Below the pieces are notes generated by a model. It searched no databases and was not told the origin of the DNA. It saw only the letters and a list, made by a program, of their open reading frames with translations. Below are positions 42,140-51,000 of a DNA stretch of 64,000 nucleotides, one piece after another. Each line of letters starts with the position of its first letter. The first letter of the stretch is position 1. Source of the stretch: Maritimibacter fusiformis (GTDB lineage: Bacteria; Pseudomonadota; Alphaproteobacteria; Rhodobacterales; Rhodobacteraceae); NCBI RefSeq assembly GCF_008086115.1, contig NZ_VSIY01000004.1:1-64000 (forward strand). The letters are read 5' to 3'. The position numbers were made by a program, and so were the translations under genes.

Positions 42140-43114
42140 ATGGCAAGAACCGTCATCATCGAAGACTTCGGCGGCCCCGAGAACCTGAAACTGGTTGAGC
42201 GTGATCCGGGCGCACCGGGCGCGGGCGAGGTTCGTATCCGGCACGAGGCGATCGGGCTGAACTTCATCGACGTGTATCAGCGCACCGGGCTTTACCCGCT
42301 CGACCTGCCGCATGCGCTGGGCATGGAGGGCGCGGGCGTGATCGAGGCGGTGGGCGAAGGTGTGACCCACCTCAAGCCCGGCGACCGGGCCGCCTATGCC
42401 TGCAATCCGCCGGGGTCTTACAGCGAGGCGCGGGTGATGCCCGCCTTTCAGGTGGTGCCGCTGCCGGATTCCATCGGGTTCGAGACCGCCGCGGCGATGA
42501 TGCTGCAGGGCATGACGGTGGAATACCTGTTCCACCGCACCACGCCGTTGAAAAAGGGCGATACGGTGCTGTTTCACGCCGCCGCCGGGGGTGTCGGGCT
42601 GATCGCGTGTCAGTGGGCGAAATCCGAGGGCATTCGCCTGATCGGCACCGCCGGGACGGATGCGAAATGCCAACTGGCGCTGGATCATGGCGCGGATCAT
42701 TGCATCAACTACAACACCGAGGATTTCACCGCGCGGGTGCGCGAGTTGACGGAGGGCAAAGGCGTCGACGTAGTGATGGATTCGGTCGGCAAGGACACCT
42801 TCGAAGGCTCGCTCGACAGTCTCAAGCCCTTGGGCATGATGATTTCCTTCGGCAATGCCTCCGGCCCGGTGCCGCCGTTCAACCTTGGCATCCTCGGGCC
42901 GAAAGGCAGCCTCAAGATCACACGTCCGTCCCTGTTCACCCATATCGCCGACCATGACACCTGCCAGGAGATGGCCGGGCACCTGTTCGACAAGGTGGCC
43001 TCGGGCGAGGTCAGGATCGAGATCGGCCAGCGCTACGCACTGGCTGACATTGCCCAGGCGCACCGCGACCTCGAGGCGCGCAAGACCACGGGATCGACCA
43101 TCATCCTGCCCTGA
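42140..43114 (+). CDS. qor: quinone oxidoreductase (Qor/zeta-crystallin type)
   Basis: A 324-aa zinc-free MDR enzyme: IGLNFIDVYQRTGLYPLDLPHALGMEGAGVIEAVGEGV near the N-terminus, TPLKKGDTVLFHAAAGGVGLIACQW (about 135-159) as the NADPH-binding turn, and SFGNASGPVPPFN. It is a divergent relative of the preceding gene rather than a recent copy. 21 bp separate them, with GGGGAG before the ATG. A GC-rich bulged hairpin follows at about 43116-43144. Confidence 0.9.
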   Translation: MARTVIIEDFGGPENLKLVERDPGAPGAGEVRIRHEAIGLNFIDVYQRTGLYPLDLPHALGMEGAGVIEAVGEGVTHLKPGDRAAYACNPPGSYSEARVMPAFQVVPLPDSIGFETAAAMMLQGMTVEYLFHRTTPLKKGDTVLFHAAAGGVGLIACQWAKSEGIRLIGTAGTDAKCQLALDHGADHCINYNTEDFTARVRELTEGKGVDVVMDSVGKDTFEGSLDSLKPLGMMISFGNASGPVPPFNLGILGPKGSLKITRPSLFTHIADHDTCQEMAGHLFDKVASGEVRIEIGQRYALADIAQAHRDLEARKTTGSTIILP

Positions 43115-43199
43115 CCGCGCGCTGCGGCATCTTGGCCGCGCGCTTGCCCCGGCCGGACCGGACGGGCATATGCGTCTGGCGACAATGACGGAGGGCGCG

Positions 43200-43589
43200 A
43201 TGACGGGTTGGATTTTGGCGGTGCTGGGGTTGTTCGTGGTGCAGACGTTCCTGCCGTCCGCGATGCGCGCGCGCTCGGGCGAGGACGAGCAGATCGCCTT
43301 TCTGCGCAGCAACCGCGATGCCCGCCCGCCCGCGCCGGTGATGGCCGGCCGGATGGAACGCGCGCTTGGCAACATGCTCGAGGCGCTGCCGGTATTCCTG
43401 CCGCTGGCGCTGCTGGCCGAGATCAGGGGCATCGAGGACGGATGGGCGCTGACCGGCGCTGCGGTCTTCTTCTTCGCGCGGCTGGCCTATGTCCCGGCCT
43501 ACGCCATCGGCATCCCGCTGCTGCGCTCGGCAGTCTGGACGGTGGGCCTTGCCGGGTTGGTGATGATGGTGGTGGGGGTTCTCGGCTGA
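43200..43589 (+). CDS. MAPEG-family membrane protein
   Basis: A 129-aa four-helix membrane protein. The ATG at 43200 has GGAGG five nt before it. AFLRSNRDARPP and RMERALGNMLEALPVFLPLALLAE (about 52-75) are the MAPEG signature, with FFFARLAYVPAYAIGIPLLRSAVW near the C-terminus. MAPEG proteins include glutathione-dependent enzymes, but the bacterial versions are mostly uncharacterised. Confidence 0.85.
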   Translation: MTGWILAVLGLFVVQTFLPSAMRARSGEDEQIAFLRSNRDARPPAPVMAGRMERALGNMLEALPVFLPLALLAEIRGIEDGWALTGAAVFFFARLAYVPAYAIGIPLLRSAVWTVGLAGLVMMVVGVLG

Positions 43590-43663
43590 TCGCGCTCGGG
43601 TTCACGGCGAACCGTGTTACTCTGGTCGAACTGGCGCGGCGGGGCGCCTGAAAGGAGAGGCGG

Positions 43664-43819
43664 ATGTCGGAAAAGATCGTGAAGGTTCAGCTCTCGCTGG
43701 GGATGCTCTGGTTCACCGGCTGGCTGTTCAGCCTGGGGTTTCTTGGGCTTGGGTTCTGGACGGGGCTTCTGGCGCTGATCGTCTGGCCCTACTACCTAGG
43801 GGTCGGGCTGGCCGGTTAG
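43664..43819 (+). CDS. small hydrophobic membrane protein, 51 aa
   Basis: Short reading frame with a strong ribosome-binding site (AGGAG, eight nt before ATG). The product starts MSEKIVKVQLSLGMLWFTGW and is dominated by two hydrophobic stretches (about 10-30 and 32-48) with Gly and Trp, ending PYYLGVGLAG. Probably a two-helix hairpin in the inner membrane. It follows the MAPEG gene by 74 bp. Its TAG overlaps the TAA of the convergent RNase gene within TTAG (43816-43819). Function unknown. Confidence 0.7.
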   Translation: MSEKIVKVQLSLGMLWFTGWLFSLGFLGLGFWTGLLALIVWPYYLGVGLAG

Positions 43820-44442
43820 CGAATCGGCTCCAGCAGCGCGTCGGACAGGGTGCAGTCGCGCGCCACATCGGCGCCGCATGCCCGTGGCTCCAGCGACCGG
43901 GTCAGGCATATGCGGGCCTCCTGGATGTGGCCCGCCTTGCAGGTGACGGTGATCATGTCAGGGGTCAGGTCGGGATTGGCCTCGAGAAACGCCGCCTCGA
44001 TCACCGAGGCAGGCAGGCGCACGGCACGGTCCAGCTTGCGCAGCACCTCGGGGCGCTCGATGCGGCCCCATGCCTCGCGCGCCAGGCGGTAGTAATCCTG
44101 GGCCGCCAGCCCGGAGCAGACCCCGTGTTTTTTCCATTGATACCAGGCCGCACCGCGCGCGCCGAACAGGTCCGCCTGGGCCGCGGTCATGGCGCGTGAC
44201 GGGGCGCGCGCGTTGGTGGGGCAATAGCTTGGCCAGCCGTCCTCATACTGCGGCCACAACCCGTGCACGACCCAGCCGAACCCAGCGCCGCATTGCTCGG
44301 CCCCGCGCGCCGCACCCTCGAGCGCGCACCAGTTGGGCGACCATGACAGCGCCAGCACGTAATAGTCGAAATCGCCCGCCCGCTCGCCCTCGGCATGGGC
44401 CGGGGCAGCGAGCGACAGCCACAACAGGATCAACCAGCGCAT
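43816..44442 (-). CDS. secreted ribonuclease T2
   Basis: A 208-aa protein with a signal peptide (MRWLILLWLSLAAPAHA). Both T2 catalytic boxes are present: WVVHGLWPQ with His60, and WYQWKKHGVCS with His106. Several Cys residues fit the disulfides of the family. GGAAAGAG precedes the ATG at 44442. It is an acid-type endoribonuclease acting in the periplasm or outside the cell, for example in scavenging RNA. Confidence 0.93.
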   Translation of the reverse strand: MRWLILLWLSLAAPAHAEGERAGDFDYYVLALSWSPNWCALEGAARGAEQCGAGFGWVVHGLWPQYEDGWPSYCPTNARAPSRAMTAAQADLFGARGAAWYQWKKHGVCSGLAAQDYYRLAREAWGRIERPEVLRKLDRAVRLPASVIEAAFLEANPDLTPDMITVTCKAGHIQEARICLTRSLEPRACGADVARDCTLSDALLEPIR

Positions 44443-44574
44443 TTTCTCTTTCCTCACCGCCGCCGCCGCACTATATAGCGCCCAAGTTCCCCGACAACGG
44501 TAACCCGCCCGCCAGTCAAGCCGCTGAGGGCCGCCCGCAAGGGCCCGGGGAAGATGTATTCGAAGGAGTGCCTT

Positions 44575-45321
44575 ATGGACAAACCGATCATGGCGAAGGC
44601 CACCGCAGTCTGGCTGGTGGACAACACGACGCTCAGCTTCAAGCAGATTGCCGATTTCTGCGGCCTGCATGAACTTGAGGTGCAGGGCATTGCCGATGGA
44701 GACGTGGCGGCCGGCGTCAAGGGGTTCGACCCGATCGCCAACAACCAGTTGACCCAGGACGAGATCGACGCAGCGGAGGGCGACCCGGCGCGCAAGCTCA
44801 AACTCAAGTTCAACCCCGCCGCGGTGGGCGAGGAAAAGCGTCGCGGCCCGCGCTATACGCCGCTGTCCAAACGGCAGGACCGGCCCAACGCGATCCTCTG
44901 GCTGGTCAAGTTCCACCCCGAGCTGACCGACGGCCAGATCGCCAAGCTGGTGGGCACCACCAAGCCGACCATCCAGTCGATCCGCGAGCGCACGCACTGG
45001 AACATCTCGTCGATGGAGCCGATCGACCCGGTGGCGCTGGGCCTGTGCAAGCAGACCGAACTTGACGCCGTGGTGCAGAAAGCCGCCGCCAAGAAGGCCG
45101 CCGCCGGCGAAGTGATGTCGGACGACGAACGGCGCAAACTGGTCTCGACCGAGCAGAGCCTGTCGATGGACACCGAGCCGAAGATCCCGACCGCCATCGA
45201 GGGGCTTGAGACCTTCACGCTGGGGGGCAGCGACGACCGCAAGAAGGACGAAACCCCAGACGCCGACAGTTTCTTCAACCTGCCCGATGACGACGGCGAC
45301 GAGGACGACGACGACAAGTAG
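44575..45321 (+). CDS. trcR: cell cycle transcriptional regulator TrcR (DUF1013)
   Basis: 248 aa from ATG 44575 (GGAG nine nt upstream; an in-frame ATG at 44554 is less likely). The N-terminus AKATAVWLVDNTTLSFKQIADFCGLHELEVQGIADG and the second block RPNAILWLVKFHPELTDGQIAKLVGTTKPTIQSIRERTHWN are two helix-turn-helix-like units typical of DUF1013. The C-terminus is very acidic (DDDGDEDDDDK). This family is restricted to alphaproteobacteria and tied to the CtrA/GcrA cell-cycle network. Confidence 0.9.
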   Translation: MDKPIMAKATAVWLVDNTTLSFKQIADFCGLHELEVQGIADGDVAAGVKGFDPIANNQLTQDEIDAAEGDPARKLKLKFNPAAVGEEKRRGPRYTPLSKRQDRPNAILWLVKFHPELTDGQIAKLVGTTKPTIQSIRERTHWNISSMEPIDPVALGLCKQTELDAVVQKAAAKKAAAGEVMSDDERRKLVSTEQSLSMDTEPKIPTAIEGLETFTLGGSDDRKKDETPDADSFFNLPDDDGDEDDDDK

Positions 45322-45344
45322 GCCTCGCATCCGCGCCGGTTACC

Positions 45345-45371
45345 AAGCCCCGGCCAAGTGCCGGGGCTTTT
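45345..45371 (+). terminator. intrinsic terminator after trcR
   Basis: A perfect 10-bp stem AAGCCCCGGC (45345-45354) / GCCGGGGCTT (45360-45369) with a 5-nt loop and a short T-run. It starts 24 nt past the trcR stop. Confidence 0.9.
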
Positions 45372-45444
45372 CGCTGGTGGCGACGAAATGCCGGATTGCG
45401 GCGGTGCGGGCGGTCTGGAACACTTCGGGAAAGGAGGCCAGACC

Positions 45445-46017
45445 ATGAAAACACTTTCCGCCGCCATCCTCTTTGCCCTCGCCGCGACACCGACGCTGGC
45501 GCAGGAGGAGCATTGCAACGACTACTGGTTCGCCCGCAATCAGCTTTTCGACCGGGCCGGCTATTGTTTCTCCTCACCGCTCGGCAAGGCGATCTTCGAC
45601 AACACCGGCTGCATCGGCAAACAGGTGACGCTGGAGCCGGGCGGCGCGGAATTCGTCGCCTTCATCAAGTCGATGGAGGCCGATCTTGGCTGCAACGTCG
45701 ACACCAACGCCACCTGGCTCGACTTGCCGAACATCGGGATGCGAATGCGGCTCGAAGTCGTGGTGGCGCGTTCGGAATTCGCCAGCGGTTGCCTTGGCTG
45801 GCGGGGCGGACCGATCGAATTGCGCGTCGGACCGCGATACGGCGCCGAGGTTCTGGGCGTGGTGCGTCCGGGCGACGATCTGATCTGGGAATACGAGGCG
45901 GCGCAATGGCCCGATGGCTGGAGCTTCATCTCGGTCCACAAGGACGCGCAGGAGATCGGCATGGGCTGGACCAATGCCTACATCGACGAGACGTTCTGCA
46001 CGACCACCGCCGGCTGA
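45445..46017 (+). CDS. secreted DUF4453-like protein with YARHG/SH3-type region
   Basis: 190 aa from ATG 45445 with AAGGAGG upstream. Signal peptide MKTLSAAILFALAATPTLAQ. The mature part begins CNDYWFARNQLFDRAGYCFSSPLGKAIFDNTGC, a YARHG-like segment common in Rhodobacteraceae secreted proteins with paired Cys. The C-terminal half (ELRVGPRYGAEVLGVVRPGDDL, then GWSFISVH) looks SH3-like. Likely periplasmic and cell-wall-associated; no function can be assigned. It ends tail-to-tail with pbpC: the two stops form TGATCA. Confidence 0.75.
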   Translation: MKTLSAAILFALAATPTLAQEEHCNDYWFARNQLFDRAGYCFSSPLGKAIFDNTGCIGKQVTLEPGGAEFVAFIKSMEADLGCNVDTNATWLDLPNIGMRMRLEVVVARSEFASGCLGWRGGPIELRVGPRYGAEVLGVVRPGDDLIWEYEAAQWPDGWSFISVHKDAQEIGMGWTNAYIDETFCTTTAG

Positions 46018-48060
46018 TCACCTGATTTCCACCTGCGCCCGCGCCGCGCGGCCCTCGGCGTCGATCACCGCCAGGCTGACGTGGCCGGGCATCAGCGAGA
46101 TGTGGCTTTCGCGCAGGTGGCTTCCGACCAACACGGGCGCGCCGTTGGCGAGCAGCGTGAAGGGCGGTTTGCCGTCGCGGATCTTGACCACCAGCGGGCC
46201 GCCGCCGGTCTCGATCAGTGCGCCATCGGGCGGAAACGCCAGCGACGGGTTGCCCTCTGCCGGGCCGAACACCGCACCGCGTGGGCGGAACGCGCGCAGC
46301 GGCGCGGGCAGGGCGGCGGTGGACAGCATCAACGTGGCCGGGGGTGGCGGCGGCAGCGGGTCGAGCGCCGGTTTCACCCGGGAAAAGACCTCGAACAGGA
46401 TCGGCGCGGCCATGTCGGCCCCGAAGGCTCCGGGCACCGGGGTTCCGTCCGGGCGGCCCATCCAGACCGTCACCACGTGCCGCCCATCGAACCCCACCGC
46501 CCAGGTGTCGCGGTGGCCGTATGAGGTGCCGGTCTTGTAGGCCAGCCGCGCGCGCGGTGCATTGGGCGGCGGCGGCATCCCGGCCAGGATATGCCCGACC
46601 TGCCATGCGGCCTCGGGCGAGACGATGCGCGGCGCGGCGGCCTCATCCAGCCCGGCACGATAGCGCAGCCCCACCGCCCCACCGCCATTGGCCAGGCCTG
46701 CATAGAGCCGGGTCAGATCCTCGGGCGTGATCCCGACGCCGCCCAGCGAAATCGCCAGCCCCGGCGCGGCATTGCCCGGCAGCACCGGCGCGGTGCCCGC
46801 GCGCTTCAACCGGGCCAACAGCCGCGCCGGGCCGATCTCCGAGGTCAGCATCACCACCGGGATGTTGAGCGACAGTTGCAGCGCCTCTGTCACCGTGACC
46901 GGGCCGCGATAGAGCCCGTCGAAGTTCTGCGGCGCATAGCCTCCGAACCGGATCGGGCGGTCGTCGATCATGGTCTCGGGGTGCGCCAGCCCATCGTCGA
47001 AGGCCATCGCGTAGACCAGCGGTTTCAGGGTCGAGCCGGGCGAGCGCAGGGCCGTGGTCATGTCGACAAAGCCCTGCCGGGTGTCGGCGGAGTATCCGGC
47101 AGAGCCGACGCTGGCCAGCACCTCGCCGCTGGTATGATCGGCCACGATGATGGCAATCGACAACGCGCCGCTACCATGATCGGCCACCGCCCGCGCCGCC
47201 AGCGCCTCGAGCCGCATTTGCAGGTCGCCGTCGAGCGTCGTCAGGTGGACGCCGACGCCCGGGGCGTCGCGCAGCGCGCGGTCGGCCAGGTGCGGGGCCA
47301 GCGACGGCATCTCGCGCCGCGCGGTCGGCACCGGCTCGCCCTGCGCCGCCTCGGCGGTGTCAGGCGCGATCACCCCGGCGGTGACCATGCGCGCAAGCAC
47401 CCGGTCGCGCGCCGCCCGCGCCACGTCGGGGTGCCGGTCGGGACGCCGCGCCTCGGGCGACTGCGGCAGCGCGACCAAGAGCGCCGCCTGCGCGGGCGTC
47501 AGCCGCCCCGGTTCCTTGCCGAACCAGGCACGGGTGGCGGCGCGCAGCCCCTCGGTGTTGCCGCCATAGGGCGCGCGGTCATAGTAGAGCGCGAGGATCT
47601 GGTCCTTGGTCAACCGCCGCTCCAGTGCCAGCGCCACGCGGATCTGGCGCAGCTTGCCGGAAAGCGTGCCGGTCGGCCCGTCCTCCAGCAGCCGCGCGGT
47701 CTGCATCGTCAGGGTCGAGGCCCCCGACACGATGCCGCCGTTGGTCACCGCCTGCCCGGCGGCGCGCAGCATGGCGAGGGGGTCGACGCCGGGGTGAGAG
47801 CGGAACCGCTTGTCCTCGTAGGCGATCAGCATGTCCGTGAACAGCGGATCGACATGGTCCGGATCGGCGGCCAGCCGCCAGCGTCCGTCGGCAACGGTAT
47901 AGGCGCGCAGAAGGGTGCCATGCCGGTCGAGCACTTCGGTCGAGGTTTCGACCGAAAGCGGCGGCAGATCGGTGGCGGCGACCCAGTTGTCCAGCCCGTC
48001 CCGCCCGAGCGCACCGGCCCAGAGCAGGACGGCGAGCAGGAAAAGCTCGCGCGCGCGCAT
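46018..48060 (-). CDS. pbpC: penicillin-binding protein 1C (bifunctional)
   Basis: A 680-aa class A PBP. The ATG overlaps the stop of the macroglobulin gene (ATGA). N-terminal hydrophobic anchor MRARELFLLAVLLWAGALG. GT51 glycosyltransferase with EDKRFRSHPGVDP (catalytic Glu) and GGIVSGASTLTMQTARLLE. The transpeptidase has SPGSTLKP (STLK), SLN and KTGTSYGHRDTWAVG (KTG). The C-terminal BiPBP_C domain covers about the last 90 residues (FPPDGALIETGGG). PBP1C with an adjacent alpha-2-macroglobulin is a conserved pair, thought to repair the wall after protease attack. Confidence 0.94.
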   Translation of the reverse strand: MRARELFLLAVLLWAGALGRDGLDNWVAATDLPPLSVETSTEVLDRHGTLLRAYTVADGRWRLAADPDHVDPLFTDMLIAYEDKRFRSHPGVDPLAMLRAAGQAVTNGGIVSGASTLTMQTARLLEDGPTGTLSGKLRQIRVALALERRLTKDQILALYYDRAPYGGNTEGLRAATRAWFGKEPGRLTPAQAALLVALPQSPEARRPDRHPDVARAARDRVLARMVTAGVIAPDTAEAAQGEPVPTARREMPSLAPHLADRALRDAPGVGVHLTTLDGDLQMRLEALAARAVADHGSGALSIAIIVADHTSGEVLASVGSAGYSADTRQGFVDMTTALRSPGSTLKPLVYAMAFDDGLAHPETMIDDRPIRFGGYAPQNFDGLYRGPVTVTEALQLSLNIPVVMLTSEIGPARLLARLKRAGTAPVLPGNAAPGLAISLGGVGITPEDLTRLYAGLANGGGAVGLRYRAGLDEAAAPRIVSPEAAWQVGHILAGMPPPPNAPRARLAYKTGTSYGHRDTWAVGFDGRHVVTVWMGRPDGTPVPGAFGADMAAPILFEVFSRVKPALDPLPPPPPATLMLSTAALPAPLRAFRPRGAVFGPAEGNPSLAFPPDGALIETGGGPLVVKIRDGKPPFTLLANGAPVLVGSHLRESHISLMPGHVSLAVIDAEGRAARAQVEIR

Positions 48061-51000
48061 CACTCGCGCACGATCACCGATCCCGCCTCGCCGGTGGCGC
48101 GGTAGGTCGGGCGATACATGTCCTCGACCAGCGGCGCCGGGTGGTGGAACGTCCCCGGCGTCACCGCGCGCACGATATAGGCCAGCCGGAACGCCTTGTC
48201 CGACGACCAGTTCACCGCCGCGATGAACCGGTCCTGCCGGAACTCGGTGGTTTCGGTGTCGTTGGTCAGTTGCAGCCATTCCAGCGCCGCGATGTCGCCG
48301 CCCCGGATCAGGTTCGGGTTGTCGATCTCGAACCCCGCAGGCAGCGGGTCGGACACGATCAGCCGCCCGTCCGAGCGCCCCCAGGGCGTCACGGTGATCA
48401 GCGTCACCAGCCGCGTGCCCTGTTCGACCTCGGCAATGTCCGCAGGCTCGCCCTCCATGGTGAAGTAGCGCCGTTCGATCCCGAAGCCGTTGCCACCCGC
48501 AGGCTCAGGCACCAGCGGCACGCCGAAGGTCGTCACCGTCAGGTCGGTGGCGCGGGTGCCGTCATTGGCGATCACCCGGGGCACCGCCAGTTGGGCGGGG
48601 CTCATCACCTCGACCAGCGGCCCGGTCATGGCGCTGCCGTCCAGCGTCAGGCCCTGCGCGGTGCTGTCAGTCAGGAGCGCATTGGCGGCCAGAAGCGACC
48701 AGGTCGCCTCCTGCGTCGAGAGCCACTTGTCGCCACGCGCCACGCGCGCCAGCAGCGCCTCGCGGTCGAGCGCGTCCGACCCGGCCTCGACCGCCAGCGT
48801 CAGAACCGCGGCGGCGTCGCGCAGGTTGGTGCCGTAGTCGTCGCGCCAGACCTGCCCTTCGTCCGAGGTGCCCTGAAGCTGCGAACTGGCGCGGGCGAAC
48901 ATCGCGTCCGCCCGGCTGCTGTCGCCGTAGGATGCCAGCGCGGCGCCAAGCTGGGCGAGCGCCAGCGGCGTGGTGAAGGCGCCCGCCTTGATGTCGGCAT
49001 AGTAGCGCAGATCGCCCATCGCCGCCGCACCCTCGCGCGCTAGCACGTAGAGCGCATAGGCCAGATCGCCGCCGCCCTCGTCGAACTCCGGGTAGTAGTT
49101 CACCCGGTTGCGCAGGTTGTCCATCGCCGCGCGGAACGCGGTGTCGGGCACGTCATAGCCCTGCGTGCGCGCCCGCCCGAGGAAGTCGCTGACATAGGCA
49201 TCCAGCCACAGATCGCCCGAATCCGGCCGCCACAGCCCAAAGCTGCCGCCCGACGACTGGTTGGCCAGCACCGCCGTCACCGCCTTCTGGATGCGGTCGG
49301 GCAGGTCGGCGCGATCCGACAGCCCCATAGCTTCGGCGATCCCGCCCATGTAGAGCAGCGGCAGCGCCCGGCTGGTCTGCTGTTCGGTGCAGCCGTAGGG
49401 GTAGCGGTCAAGCTGGTCGAGCAGCCCGGCCGCGTCGATCCGCGCCAGCGGCCCGGCGGTCAGGGTGGCCCGCGCCGAGCCGGGGCGCAGCCCGTCGAAG
49501 ATGTCGCGGCCAAGGGTCAGGCTGTTGCCCGGCGCCAGCGACATGCGGCTGGTGCGGGCAACCTCGGGGTCGAGGCTTTCGACCGGCAGGTTAAGCGTCT
49601 TGGTCAGGCGCGTGCCATCGGGCGTGACCAGTGCGAGGTCGATGGTGAATATCCCCTCGGCGTTCACCCTGATCGGCACCGACAGGCGCGCGGTGCCAAG
49701 CTGTTCCAGTGCGACCTTGCGCAAGAGACTCCCCCCGGCAATCACGACGCCGTCGGAGATCGCCGACAGTTCCATCTCGCCCGCTGGGCCCTTCGCATGG
49801 GTGATCTCAAGCAGCATCCGGGCCTCATCGCCGGGGGCAAGGAAGCGCGGCAGAGAGGCGGTGACGACCACCGGGTCGCGCACCAGCACATCGGCCTCGG
49901 CCTGACCGACACCGGTGTTTGACCAGGCGACGGCCATCAACCGAACGGTGCCGTTGAACTCGGGCAGGGCGAAGGTGACGCGGGCCTTGCCGTCGATCAC
50001 CTCGACCGGGCCCGAGAACTGCGCCATCAACTCCTCGGTCGGCGGCGGCGCGTCCATGCGCATTTGCGCCATCGCGTCACCGCCCGAACGGATCGCCCCC
50101 ATTTCGCCGGTTCGCCCGTCGATCAGGCGGCCATAGAGGTCGCGGATGCCCATGCCCAGACGCCGCTGGCCAAAGTAGTGGCTGGACGGATCGGGCGAGG
50201 CAAACGAGGTCAGGTTTAGGATGCCGACATCGACCGCCGCCACCGTCACCCAGGCGGTGTCGCCATCGACAACGCCATCGACGTTGACCGTGATCTCCAG
50301 CGGCCCGCGCGGCTGCGCCTCGGCGGGCGCAGTCAGGCTGGCGGTCAACTGGTGGTCGCCGGGGTCGACGCTGGCGTGGGTCAGGCCCAGCGCACGGGTC
50401 GGCGCGCGTCCGGTCGCGTCGTCAAGCGGGCGGATCAGCGTCGCGGTGACGTAGGCCCCCGCGCCCCAGGCGTCGGTGACGGGCAGGGTGACGGTGTTTT
50501 CGCCCTCGGTCGCGTCGACCGCGACCATGTCGATCAGCCGGTTCGACACCACGGTGATCAGTGTCTTGCCGGCGCTGCGCGGCACGAAACGAAGCGTGGC
50601 GGTGTCGCCCGGCGCGTAAGCCTCGGCGTCAAGCGAAACCTCGAGCATGTCCGGCGTCGTCGCCGCATCCGCCCCGCCATACCAGCCGGCGTAGAAGTCC
50701 ACCGACGAGGCCAGGTAGGCCCCGTCCGCGCGGCTGACAACCAGTTCGTATTGGCCCCAGTCGACCGGCGCGGCCACCTCGACCGGGGTTCCGCCCAGCG
50801 TGGCCTCGCCCGAGGCGATGCGGGTGCGGCTGGTGGTCGGTTCCCAATACCAGCTGCCGCTCGAGCGATACCATTGGTAGTCGGTGACGATGCGGTTCAG
50901 TTCCCAGGTCACGTTCATCGCGGTCGGGTTCAGGTCGGTGCCCAGCGCGATCAGGCGGAAGGTGGCCTCGGACCCTTCCGACAAGGCCCCGTCAAAGCCG

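Noticed and set aside
41126..43114. Recent tandem duplication of quinone oxidoreductase genes
   Set aside because: The two proteins share the fold and motifs but differ throughout, so any duplication is old.
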